Assembly (NCBI GenBank): GCA_937996655.1
Contig: CALKUK010000015.1
Span: 1 to 64,000, forward strand
DNA length: 64,000 bases
Direction of reading: 5' to 3'
From: an uncultured Sphingomonadaceae bacterium
GTDB taxonomy: Bacteria > Pseudomonadota > Alphaproteobacteria > Sphingomonadales > Sphingomonadaceae
Numbering within the stretch: position 1 is the first letter of the stretch; every line of letters starts with the position of its first letter. The notes beneath the pieces are model-generated. The model was not told the origin of the DNA. It worked only from the letters and a program-made list of their open reading frames with translations, and did no database searches. Below are positions 1 to 7,830 of the stretch, piece by piece. Both the position numbers and the translations under genes were made by a program.

Positions 1-2
1 CG

Positions 3-650
3 CAGGCAGGTTCGGAAGTGTCGGCACTTCTCGGCCGTATTCCTTCGGCCGTGGGCTATCAGCCGACGCTTGCCACGGACATGGGCCAGCTTCAGGAACG
101 CATCACCTCCACCAACAAGGGGTCGATCACCTCGGTGCAGGCCATTTACGTTCCGGCAGACGATTTGACCGACCCTGCACCTGCTGCATCGTTCGCTCAC
201 TTGGATGCTACGACCGTGTTGAACCGCGCGATCTCGGAACTCGGCATTTATCCGGCAGTTGACCCGCTCGACTCCACCAGCCGCGTTCTGACCGTCGCCG
301 TCGTCGGCCAGACGCACTACGACACCGCGCGCCGCGTTCAGGAAACGCTGCAGAAGTATAAGTCGCTGCAGGACATCATCGCCATTCTCGGCATGGATGA
401 GCTTTCGGAAGACGATAAGCTGATCGTGAGCCGCGCGCGTAAGATCCAGCGCTTCCTGTCGCAGCCGTTCCACGTCGCAGAAGTCTTCACCGGCATCAGC
501 GGCAAGTTCGTCGCCATCGAAGACACCGTGAAGTCGTTCAAGGCTGTCGTCGACGGTGAATATGACCACCTTCCGGAAGCGGCCTTCTACATGGTTGGCG
601 GCATCGAAGAAGTTGTGGCCAAGGCTGCCAAGCTGGCTGCAGACGCCTAA
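3..650 (+). CDS. atpD: F1 ATP synthase beta subunit, C-terminal part
   Basis: This is the last 215 residues of the catalytic beta subunit of the F1 sector; the gene starts upstream of the window and the reading frame enters at base 3. The segment opens with QAGSEVSALLGRIPSAVGYQ, followed by ATDMGQLQERI and then the C-terminal helical domain, all typical of AtpD. In the complex, beta binds nucleotide and makes ATP at the alpha/beta interface on the cytoplasmic face of the inner membrane. It is followed 45 bases later by atpC, so this is the 3' end of an atp operon. The GTG at base 18 is an internal valine codon, not a start. Confidence 0.98.
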   Translation, partial: QAGSEVSALLGRIPSAVGYQPTLATDMGQLQERITSTNKGSITSVQAIYVPADDLTDPAPAASFAHLDATTVLNRAISELGIYPAVDPLDSTSRVLTVAVVGQTHYDTARRVQETLQKYKSLQDIIAILGMDELSEDDKLIVSRARKIQRFLSQPFHVAEVFTGISGKFVAIEDTVKSFKAVVDGEYDHLPEAAFYMVGGIEEVVAKAAKLAADA

Positions 651-695
651 GATTACTCCCCTCCCGTCCGCGGGAGGGGCATCAGGACAATAACG

Positions 696-953
696 ATGGC
701 ATTGCACTTCGAACTCGTCACACCAGAACGCCTTGTCCGGTCAGAAGACGTCCATATGGTCGTCGTCCCCGGCACCGAAGGTGATTTCGGCGTCCTTGAA
801 GGCCATATGCCGGTGATGTCGACCATCCGCAGCGACGCGGAAGTCGAAATCTACGCGACGGCCAATGCCGCGCCGGAGCGCGTCCGGATCACAGGCGGCT
901 TTGCCGAAGTGAACGACAAGGGTCTGACGATCCTGGCCGAACACGCCGGCTGA
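696..953 (+). CDS. atpC: F1 ATP synthase epsilon subunit
   Basis: An 85-residue protein beginning MALHFELVTPERLV, with the beta-sandwich signature VVVPGTEGDFGVLEGHMP found in epsilon subunits. Epsilon links gamma to the c-ring and can restrain ATP hydrolysis. The protein ends soon after the N-terminal beta-sandwich, so the inhibitory C-terminal helical hairpin of E. coli epsilon (about 139 residues) is missing; short epsilons of this kind are common in alphaproteobacteria. It lies directly after atpD and before a terminator hairpin, so it is the last gene of the operon. Confidence 0.96.
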   Translation: MALHFELVTPERLVRSEDVHMVVVPGTEGDFGVLEGHMPVMSTIRSDAEVEIYATANAAPERVRITGGFAEVNDKGLTILAEHAG

Positions 954-980
954 TCCTTCTGGACATTCAAAGATCAAAGA

Positions 981-1009
981 CGCCCTGGCCCAAAAGGCCG
1001 GGGCGTTTT
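981..1009 (+). terminator. rho-independent terminator after atpC
   Basis: A 10-bp stem (CGCCCTGGCC with GGCCGGGGCG, one G-T pair) around the loop CAAAA is followed by TTTT. It ends one base before the 3' end of the opposing EamA gene, so it closes the atp operon and may lower convergent read-through. Confidence 0.85.
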
Positions 1010-1010
1010 G

Positions 1011-1922
1011 CTATGCGCGCTTGGGCGTCGCGCTGCGCCACAGGTATAGCCCTGCCCCGACGATGAGGGCCGACCCGACAAGCGATGTCAGATCCGGAAA
1101 GTCCCCGAACACAAGCGCGCCGATGGTCATGGCGACGATCAGTTGAACATAGGTCATCGGCGCGATGGTGGCGGCTGACGCCCGCGTGGTGGCAAGGAAA
1201 ATGAGGGCATGGGCACCGCTGGCAGAGACAGCGACGATGGCGCAGCGCAAAAGCACTGACCAATGCGGCCAATGGACCGCCATGGAGGGGATGCCGGACA
1301 CATCTCCGGCGAATGCGGCCCCAATCAGAAGCGGCGTGGCGAGTGCGGCCACACTAAACTGCAGCGCGAGGACGGAGGCCGACCCGGCGGCCCTGCGGTT
1401 GAGCAGGATCAAGATCGACATGCCAAGGGCGGCCCCGATCGGAAAGAGCGCAGCCAAGCCGACCTCTGCCACGTTAGGCCGCAGCACGATGAGAACGCCC
1501 GCAAAGGCGACAAGGGACGCCAGAATTGTAGCCCGCGTCGCCTTTTCCCCCAGGAAGAGGGCAGAGAGCAGCGCCGTCAGCATGGGCCCGATGAAGGTAA
1601 TCGCTGTCGCATCCCCCAGCGGCATCAATTTAACGCTGATGAAAAAACACACCGCCGACATCGACACGGCCAGCGCGCGGCCCCAGTGCAGCAAGGGGTT
1701 GGACAGGGCAAAGCCAGCTTTCCCCTCCTTTAGGTAAAGCAGTACGCCCAGCCCGCCTGCGCCGAGCAGATAGCGCAGCGCCGCAATGGCGGTGGCAGGC
1801 CAGAGCGGCACCATCGATTTTACAATGGCATCGCCCATCGACAGCAGCATGTATCCGCCCAATGCGAACAACAGCCCTTGGGCGCTCGACTGCGCATGGT
1901 TGTGCTTTCCGGCGGATGACAT
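1011..1922 (-). CDS. EamA/DMT-family transporter
   Basis: A polytopic inner-membrane protein of 303 residues with about ten hydrophobic segments in two repeated halves, the layout of the drug/metabolite transporter superfamily (EamA). The first helix reads LLFALGGYMLLSMGDAIVKS, and the end of the first repeat has AITFIGPMLTALLSALFLGE, a pattern typical of EamA domains. Members export amino acids, metabolites or drugs; no substrate can be read from sequence. The start at 1922 (MSSAGKHNH) is preferred over one 12 codons upstream because GGAAG precedes it and the extension is polar and arginine-rich. It converges on atpC and appears monocistronic. Confidence 0.88.
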   Translation of the reverse strand: MSSAGKHNHAQSSAQGLLFALGGYMLLSMGDAIVKSMVPLWPATAIAALRYLLGAGGLGVLLYLKEGKAGFALSNPLLHWGRALAVSMSAVCFFISVKLMPLGDATAITFIGPMLTALLSALFLGEKATRATILASLVAFAGVLIVLRPNVAEVGLAALFPIGAALGMSILILLNRRAAGSASVLALQFSVAALATPLLIGAAFAGDVSGIPSMAVHWPHWSVLLRCAIVAVSASGAHALIFLATTRASAATIAPMTYVQLIVAMTIGALVFGDFPDLTSLVGSALIVGAGLYLWRSATPKRA

Positions 1923-2054
1923 GGGCTTGCGCTTCCAACAAAAGCCTGCGGCCCGCAATCGAAATCGACTGGTTAGGAGATTGTCAAAGTTTCCATCTTA
2001 TTCACCCTCTCTCACTGCACGGATTTAACCGTGCCACATGGATATGGGTGGAGC

Positions 2055-3590
2055 ATGAGCGCATTCGGAAAAAGGGGTGGACCCGGGGGCTTTGGCGTCA
2101 ATCGCCCGGCCTTTGGCGTGGCCAAGCCGATGAGCGGGCCGTCGCCCGTTGCGCCCGCATTACCCGCCTCACCGTCCGAAACATCGGGCGGGACCCAATT
2201 TCCGCCGATTGAAGCGGCCCCTCTGCCCGGTGCAGCCGCCCCTGTGGCGCCACCACAGATGGACGCTATGGCTCGCCTCGCGGAGCGTGAGACGGCGGTT
2301 CATGACGCAAGTTCCAAGGTTGAAGGCTTTGAGGCGTCGGTCCACCGCATCAAGGAACAAGTACTGCCGCGCCTTCTGGAACGAATCGATCCAGAAGCCG
2401 CTGCCTCGCTGACCAAGGATGAACTGGCTGAAGAATTCCGCCCGATCATCGGTGAAGTGCTCGCCGAACTGAAGCTCACGCTCAACCGCCGGGAACAGTT
2501 CGCGCTGGAAAAGGTGCTGGTCGATGAACTGCTCGGCCTTGGCCCGCTTGAAGAGCTGTTGGCGGATCCAGACATCAGCGACATCATGGTCAACGGCCCG
2601 CTGCAGACCTATATCGAACGTAAGGGAAAGCTGGAGATCGCGCCGATTCAGTTCCGCGATGAATCCCATCTTTTCCAGATTGCCCAGCGCATCTGTAACT
2701 CGGTTGGCCGTCGTGTCGACCAGACGACGCCCCTCGCTGACGCCCGACTGAAGGATGGCAGCCGTGTGAACGTCATCGTGCCGCCGCTGTCCTTGCGCGG
2801 AACGGCCATCTCCATTCGTAAGTTCTCGGCCAAGCCGATCACGCTCGACATGATGGGCAAGCATGGCTCCATGTCGGACAAAATGGCGACCGCGCTCAAA
2901 ATCGCGGGGGCCTGCCGGTTCAACATCGTCATCTCCGGCGGTACCGGCTCGGGTAAGACGACGATGCTCAACGCCCTGTCGAAAATGATTGACCCGGGTG
3001 AGCGCGTTCTGACGATTGAAGACGCGGCCGAACTTCGCCTGCAGCAACCGCACTGGCTGCCTCTCGAAACGCGTCCGGCCAACCTTGAAGGTCAAGGTGC
3101 CATCACTATCCGCGATCTCGTCATCAACGCTCTGCGTATGCGTCCTGACCGCATCATCCTTGGCGAAATTCGTGGGCCGGAGTGTTTCGATATGCTCGCG
3201 GCCATGAACACCGGCCACGATGGCTCCATGTGTACGCTCCACGCCAACTCCCCGCGTGAATGCCTCGCGCGTATGGAAAACATGGTCATGATGTCGGACA
3301 TCAAGGTGCCGAAGGAAGCCATTTCCCGCCAGATTGCGGACTCGGTGGATCTTATCGTGCAAGTCAAGCGACTGCGCGACGGCTCCCGCCGGACGACCAA
3401 CATCACCGAAGTCATCGGGATGGAAGGCAATGTCATCGTGACGCAGGAACTCTTTAAGTTCGAATATCTGGACGAAAGCGCCGACGGGAAAATCATCGGC
3501 GAATATCGTTCACAGGGCCTGCGCCCCTATACACTCGAAAAAGCCAAGCAGTTCGGCTTCGATCAGGCGTTCCTTGAAGCCTGCCTCTGA
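2055..3590 (+). CDS. cpaF: CpaF-type secretion ATPase
   Basis: A 511-residue VirB11/GspE-family ATPase of the Tad/Flp pilus assembly type. After a low-complexity Pro/Ala-rich N-terminus of about 80 residues come the N-terminal domain with LLGLGPLEELLADPDISDIM, Walker A GGTGSGKTTM near residue 295, the Asp box and Walker B RIILGEIRG, then a His box at MNTGHDGSMCTLHANS. It acts at the cytoplasmic face of the membrane as the motor for pilin polymerisation. The start at 2055 has GGTGGAG just upstream; an in-frame ATG eight codons earlier is less likely. No other cpa or tad gene lies nearby, which is unusual for a Tad motor. Confidence 0.93.
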   Translation: MSAFGKRGGPGGFGVNRPAFGVAKPMSGPSPVAPALPASPSETSGGTQFPPIEAAPLPGAAAPVAPPQMDAMARLAERETAVHDASSKVEGFEASVHRIKEQVLPRLLERIDPEAAASLTKDELAEEFRPIIGEVLAELKLTLNRREQFALEKVLVDELLGLGPLEELLADPDISDIMVNGPLQTYIERKGKLEIAPIQFRDESHLFQIAQRICNSVGRRVDQTTPLADARLKDGSRVNVIVPPLSLRGTAISIRKFSAKPITLDMMGKHGSMSDKMATALKIAGACRFNIVISGGTGSGKTTMLNALSKMIDPGERVLTIEDAAELRLQQPHWLPLETRPANLEGQGAITIRDLVINALRMRPDRIILGEIRGPECFDMLAAMNTGHDGSMCTLHANSPRECLARMENMVMMSDIKVPKEAISRQIADSVDLIVQVKRLRDGSRRTTNITEVIGMEGNVIVTQELFKFEYLDESADGKIIGEYRSQGLRPYTLEKAKQFGFDQAFLEACL

Positions 3591-3593
3591 CGC

Positions 3594-3782
3594 CTAGCGG
3601 GCGTGCAGCGCGATGGCGGCAAGGACAGCGGACGCCAGCATCGCAAAGATCATGATCAGCGGCCAGGGCATGAACCCGACTGCGTCTAGGTTCTTACGTT
3701 GCGCACGCCTGCGGTCTGCCCAGGCTGACAATCCTGCCAAACCGAGTGCCAAAGCGCATCCTGTCCAAAGCGTCACTTGCAA
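3594..3782 (-). CDS. small two-helix membrane protein
   Basis: A 62-residue protein with hydrophobic segments at about residues 5-21 and 38-60, separated by the basic stretch RRRAQRKN. This suggests two membrane spans with the loop in the cytoplasm. The first codon used here is TTG at 3782; GTG two codons downstream is an alternative, and neither has a clear ribosome site. It converges closely on cpaF (3 bases between stops) and diverges from the exported methyltransferase gene. No function is recognised. Confidence 0.6.
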   Translation of the reverse strand: MQVTLWTGCALALGLAGLSAWADRRRAQRKNLDAVGFMPWPLIMIFAMLASAVLAAIALHAR

Positions 3783-3835
3783 AGGTTCGGTTCCGTTCCC
3801 ATCATGGCTCCATCGACCTGAAGACAGGAGCCCCC

Positions 3836-4663
3836 ATGATCAAGAAGTTCGTTCTGCCCGCGGTCGCCCTAGCAGCGATTGCCATTGTCGCCAGCCCGAT
3901 TGTTGCCGCCCCGGCGAAACCTTCCAAGGATATTCAGGCCGCCGTTGCTGCGCCAAGCCGTACGGAGGCGAACACGCTGCGCGACAAATATCGGCACCCG
4001 GCAGAAACGCTGGCCTTTTTTGGGCTGAAGCCGACGCAGACCATTGTCGAGATCTGGCCGGGTGGCGGCTGGTATACCGAAATCCTCGCGCCCCTCACGA
4101 AGGAGAAGGGGCGGCTGATCGTCGTCTCCCCCGAAGGCCGCGCGTCCGAAAGCATTGCGAAGTTCCTCGACGCCAATCCTGATGTCTACGGCAAGGTAGA
4201 GCGCGCCAACTTTCCCGTCCTGCTGGGTGGAACGGGCGTCGCGCCCGGAACCGCCGATGCGGTGCTGACCTTCCGCAACGTCCACAACTGGCGCATGGGC
4301 AGCTTCAAAGCCGACAATGCGGACTACAGCGTGGATGCCTTCAAAGAGCTTTACGCCATGCTGAAGCCGGGCGGCGTGCTCGGCATTGAGGACCACCGCC
4401 TACCCGAAGGCTCCAGCGATGAGCGGGAGCGGCAGAGCGGCTATATGAAGGTCTCGACTGTCCGCAAATTGGCCGAACAGGCCGGTTTCAAATTCGCCGG
4501 GTCGTCCGAGGTGAACGCCAACCCCAAGGATACCAAGGACTATCCTAAAGGCGTCTGGACGCTCCCGCCCCGTCTGGCCGAAGGGGACAAGGACCGCGAA
4601 AAGTATCTGGCGATCGGCGAGTCAGACAGGATGACGCTCAAGTTCGTGAAGCCGGCGCGGTGA
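3836..4663 (+). CDS. exported methyltransferase-fold protein
   Basis: A 275-residue protein with an N-terminal signal peptide (MIKKFVLPAVALAAIAIVAS, probable cleavage after AAPA) followed by a class I SAM-methyltransferase-like domain. Motif I appears as IVEIWPGGGWYTEILAPL, the post-I acidic region as LIVVSPEG, a motif II-like strand as ADAVLTFRNVHN, and MLKPGGVLGIEDHR is the typical strand-4 signature. The start at 3836 has GACAGGAG upstream. A SAM-dependent enzyme in the periplasm is puzzling because SAM is a cytoplasmic cofactor, so the real ligand or role is unknown. The stop codon overlaps the GTG start of the following S41 peptidase-like gene, so the two are probably made together. Confidence 0.82.
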   Translation: MIKKFVLPAVALAAIAIVASPIVAAPAKPSKDIQAAVAAPSRTEANTLRDKYRHPAETLAFFGLKPTQTIVEIWPGGGWYTEILAPLTKEKGRLIVVSPEGRASESIAKFLDANPDVYGKVERANFPVLLGGTGVAPGTADAVLTFRNVHNWRMGSFKADNADYSVDAFKELYAMLKPGGVLGIEDHRLPEGSSDERERQSGYMKVSTVRKLAEQAGFKFAGSSEVNANPKDTKDYPKGVWTLPPRLAEGDKDREKYLAIGESDRMTLKFVKPAR

Positions 4664-6081
4664 CCTTCTCGCGGCGGGCGGCTCTTGCAGGCGGGATGGC
4701 GGCCTTTGTCGCCCCTGCCCTGCACAGCGCCACGCCAAACGATGTGGAGATCGTCCGCCGCGCCTACAGCCTGCTGCACCCGGGCCTTCTGCGCTATAAC
4801 ACACCCCGTCAGATGGAGGCGCGTTTCGATCGCTTCGCCTTTGAATGGGGCAGCTCCGACGCGCTGGCCCGGAAATATCTGGCGTTGACGCGTCTGCTCG
4901 CCGGCATCAAATGCGGCCACAGCTACGCCAATTTCTACAATCAGAGCGGCAGGGTGGTCGACACGCTGTTCAGGCCGCGGAACCGCCTCCCATTCCGATT
5001 CCGCTGGCTCGGCAGCGAGATGGTCGTCACCGACGAAGAATTGCCCCGCGGCACTGTGGTTCGATCCATCGACGGTCGCCCGACCGCGATGATCCTCAAC
5101 GCCCTGCTGCCCCTCGCCCGCGCCGACGGGTCCAACGATGCCAAGCGCCGCCAGCTGCTCAGCGTGACCGGTGTCGACGATTATGAGATGTTCGACATCT
5201 ACTACCCTCTCCTCTTTCCCGCATCGGACACCTTTCGGGTCGAGGCGCGCGCACCCGACGGACAGCCAATCCGCACAACGCTCTCTGCCGTTGATATGAA
5301 GGCCCGACAGGCAGCGCGCGCCACCGCCACGCCGACCGACAAGAACGCCCCGCAATGGACCATCGCCCACGACGGCAAGACGTCGGTGCTGACGATGGAT
5401 GGCTGGGCGCTCTACAACAGCAAATGGGACTGGAAGGGCTGGCTCGACCAGAGCTTTGCCGAAATGGACCGGCGCGGCACCGACCGGCTGATCATCGACC
5501 TGCGCCGCAACGAAGGCGGGCTCGATTGCGGGCATGAGATCCTCGCGCGCCTGATCGACACGCCGCTCATCCTCGGGGGCTTTGCGCGGCGCGTCCGCTA
5601 TCGCCGGGTGCCTGATGACCTCCTGCCCTATTGCGACACCTGGGACCCCAGCTTCAAGGATTGGGGCGCTGACGCCACACCCTATGACGCGCGCTTCTTC
5701 AACCTGAAGGGCGATGGCGACGGTCCGGCCAGCATCGCGCCAAAAGGGCCGAGATTCCGGGGTCGTGTCATCGTTTTGACCAGCCCTGAGAACAGCTCGG
5801 CGACGTTCCAGTTTGCCAGCCTGATTCAGGCAAACAAACTTGGCACTCTCATCGGAGAGCCAACCGGGGGCAACCAACGTGGCATCAATGGCGGCGCGTT
5901 TTTCTTCCTGCGTTTGCCGGAGTCAGGCCTTGAGGCGGATATTCCCCTGATCGGCTACTTCCCGGACAGCCCGAAACCTGATGCAGGCCTCGCCCCCGAC
6001 GTCTTCGCTCCGGTGACCGCCAACGACATAGCCACCGGGCGGGATGCGGCGATGGAGGGCGCTTTGGCGATCGGAGCTTAA
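4660..6081 (+). CDS. S41-like (C-terminal processing) protease, Tat-type signal
   Basis: A 473-residue exported protein. The N-terminus MTFSRRAALAGGMAAFVAP has a twin-arginine motif. The C-terminal half resembles tail-specific protease domains: LIIDLRRNEGG, then VIVLTSPENSSATFQFASL with the expected nucleophile-serine region, then IGEPTGGNQRGINGG. No PDZ domain is obvious. It starts with GTG inside the stop of the preceding methyltransferase gene (4-base overlap), which argues for translational coupling. The serine and its surroundings deviate from classic CtpA (usually TASAAE), so the activity is inferred from fold only. Substrate unknown. Confidence 0.78.
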   Translation: MTFSRRAALAGGMAAFVAPALHSATPNDVEIVRRAYSLLHPGLLRYNTPRQMEARFDRFAFEWGSSDALARKYLALTRLLAGIKCGHSYANFYNQSGRVVDTLFRPRNRLPFRFRWLGSEMVVTDEELPRGTVVRSIDGRPTAMILNALLPLARADGSNDAKRRQLLSVTGVDDYEMFDIYYPLLFPASDTFRVEARAPDGQPIRTTLSAVDMKARQAARATATPTDKNAPQWTIAHDGKTSVLTMDGWALYNSKWDWKGWLDQSFAEMDRRGTDRLIIDLRRNEGGLDCGHEILARLIDTPLILGGFARRVRYRRVPDDLLPYCDTWDPSFKDWGADATPYDARFFNLKGDGDGPASIAPKGPRFRGRVIVLTSPENSSATFQFASLIQANKLGTLIGEPTGGNQRGINGGAFFFLRLPESGLEADIPLIGYFPDSPKPDAGLAPDVFAPVTANDIATGRDAAMEGALAIGA

Positions 6082-6111
6082 AAACGGTTCGGTTTCAACG
6101 CTCCAGCAAGC

Positions 6112-6687
6112 TCAGCCGAGCTTGTCCACCTTCGCCTGAAGCGATGCGAGCTGTGCCTTCAGCGCAGCAATCTCATCATCCTTCTGCGCATTCGTCTGCG
6201 CCTTGGCGGGGGCCGGGGCCGGCTCGGCCTCTTCCTTTTTCACGCCCGGCGTCAGGATGCCAGCGGCAGCCTCGAACATCGCCATGTTGCGCTTGTGAAG
6301 CTCTTCAAATGGTCCACCCGTAAACGCACCTTCGAGCATCTGGCGGAACTGGGATTGGTTGCGCTGAAACGCATCCATCGACGCTTCGAGATATTGCGGG
6401 ACCATGGATTGCATCGAATCACCGTAAAGCGAAATGAGCTGGCGGAGGAACCCGGCGGGCAGCATGGCTTTGCCGCGACCTTCTTCTTCCATGATGATCT
6501 GGGTCAGAATGTTGTGGGTGATGTCCTCATTGGACTTCGCATCAACAACACGGAAATCGCGGCCGTCGCGGATCATCTGCGAAAGGTTGTCGAGCGTGAT
6601 GTAGCTGGACGTTTCGGTGTTGTAGAGCCGCCGATTTGCGTACTTCTTGATCGTCACCGGGCCCTCGCCCGCGCCTGCCTTAGCCAT
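6112..6687 (-). CDS. phaR: polyhydroxyalkanoate synthesis regulator PhaR
   Basis: A 191-residue protein with the PhaR DNA-binding domain at its N-terminus (VTIKKYANRRLYNTETSSYI, then LDNLSQMIRDGRDFRVVDAK) and the PHB-accumulation regulatory domain following it (ILTQIIMEEEGRGKAMLP, LRQLISLYGDSMQ). The C-terminus is Ala/Pro/Lys-rich and ends in a predicted coiled coil (DDEIAALKAQLASLQAKVDKL). In characterised relatives PhaR represses phasin genes and its own gene, and is released when it binds nascent PHA granules. The upstream region carries TGC/GCA palindromes suited to self-regulation. PHA synthase and depolymerase genes lie about 8 kb away in this window. Confidence 0.95.
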   Translation of the reverse strand: MAKAGAGEGPVTIKKYANRRLYNTETSSYITLDNLSQMIRDGRDFRVVDAKSNEDITHNILTQIIMEEEGRGKAMLPAGFLRQLISLYGDSMQSMVPQYLEASMDAFQRNQSQFRQMLEGAFTGGPFEELHKRNMAMFEAAAGILTPGVKKEEAEPAPAPAKAQTNAQKDDEIAALKAQLASLQAKVDKLG

Positions 6688-6715
6688 GTGAATCCATTTC
6701 TATCCCAAGAATAAA

Positions 6716-6770
6716 TGCTGCATAGCACCACCGGCTATTGCACTGCAACATTTGGGAATGTTGCGCAACA
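6716..6770 (-). promoter_or_regulatory. candidate PhaR operator cluster upstream of phaR
   Basis: Three TGC/GCA inverted repeats lie 29 to 83 bases upstream of the phaR start: TGCTGCATAGCA at 6716-6727, TTGCACTGCAA at 6738-6748 and the perfect palindrome TGTTGCGCAACA at 6759-6770. PhaR proteins of Paracoccus and Rhizobium are known to bind TGC-rich dyads of this kind. Binding here is inferred. Confidence 0.5.
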
Positions 6771-6785
6771 TCCGCGCAATATGGA

Positions 6786-7802
6786 TTAGTGCCAAAGGCG
6801 CTCAAATCGGTGGCCGAGCAACGTCAACATTTCATATTGGGACAGGCCAGAGATAGCCGCCGCAGACGGCAGATCATAATCAATGGCGATCCAGTCCCCT
6901 TCCGCCACATCGGGGGCCGTGCTGACATCAATGGCGATCAAATCCATCGAGACGCGCCCGATGACGGGGAATCGCCCCTCGCCTGCGGTGCCCTTGCCCG
7001 AAAAGGCGCGCAGATAGCCATCGGCATAGCCGATATTGAGGATGGCGAGGTCCATCGGCTGATCCGCTGTGAAGGTCGCGTTATAGCCCACGCTCTCCCC
7101 AGCAGCGATCCGGCGGCGCTGGAGCACTTCGGCATCAACCGACACAACGGGGCGGATGTGACCTGCGGCCTCACCACGCGGAAGGCCGCCGTACAGCGCA
7201 AGGCCGGGTCGCGTCAGACCGAAATGATACTCCGGCCCAAGGCAAATTGCCGCGGAATTGGCCAGGCTCGCTCTGCGGGCCGGAAGGGCTGAAACAGCAT
7301 CGCGGAATAGCTCCAGCTGACGGCCATTTTGCGCGACGTCCTGATCGGCAGAGGCCAAATGGCTGAGCAGCGTATCAATCTTCAAACCCGAAAGATCCGC
7401 GCCCGGGGCGAGGCCCAAGCGGTTGATCCCCGTATCGATCATCACATCACAGGCGCGGCCTGTCGGTTGCCAGCGGGCAACCTGTTCCGGCGTATTCAGG
7501 ACCGGCCGAGCACGGGAATCCAACGCGGCTGACATGTCCGCTGCCCGAACCCCGTGAAAGACGGAGAGGCTGGCGTCCTGAGGCAGGAGGCGTTCAACCT
7601 CGGCCGCCTCGTCCCAAGTGGCGACAAAGAAGTCCCGGCATCCTGCCGCCAGCAGGCGTGTCGTCACATCAACCGCGCCAAGGCCATAGCCATTGGCCTT
7701 CACCGCAGCACCACAGGCCGCATCACCGCCCGCAGCCTTCAGCCAGCGCCAGTTGTGCACAAGGGCATCGCCATCAAGGCGCAAACGAAGGGGAGCATTC
7801 AT
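6786..7802 (-). CDS. alr: alanine racemase
   Basis: A 338-residue PLP enzyme that interconverts L- and D-alanine for peptidoglycan. The PLP lysine lies in AAVKANGYGLG (Lys35) and the second catalytic residue in SVGYNATF (Tyr240). RPGLALYGG and RVSMDLIAIDV are also typical. The start at 7802 (MNAPLRLRLDG) is chosen because the upstream extension is not conserved in character and overlaps the 3' end of the preceding transporter gene. It lies 28 bases after that transporter's stop, so both are probably on one transcript. Confidence 0.94.
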   Translation of the reverse strand: MNAPLRLRLDGDALVHNWRWLKAAGGDAACGAAVKANGYGLGAVDVTTRLLAAGCRDFFVATWDEAAEVERLLPQDASLSVFHGVRAADMSAALDSRARPVLNTPEQVARWQPTGRACDVMIDTGINRLGLAPGADLSGLKIDTLLSHLASADQDVAQNGRQLELFRDAVSALPARRASLANSAAICLGPEYHFGLTRPGLALYGGLPRGEAAGHIRPVVSVDAEVLQRRRIAAGESVGYNATFTADQPMDLAILNIGYADGYLRAFSGKGTAGEGRFPVIGRVSMDLIAIDVSTAPDVAEGDWIAIDYDLPSAAAISGLSQYEMLTLLGHRFERLWH

Positions 7803-7830
7803 CCCCGGCGCAATAGCCACCCTGTCCGCC

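Noticed and set aside
4540..5877. 445-codon open frame opposite the S41-like gene
   Set aside because: No recognisable motif; the sense strand has a signal sequence, coupling to the upstream gene and a protease-like domain.
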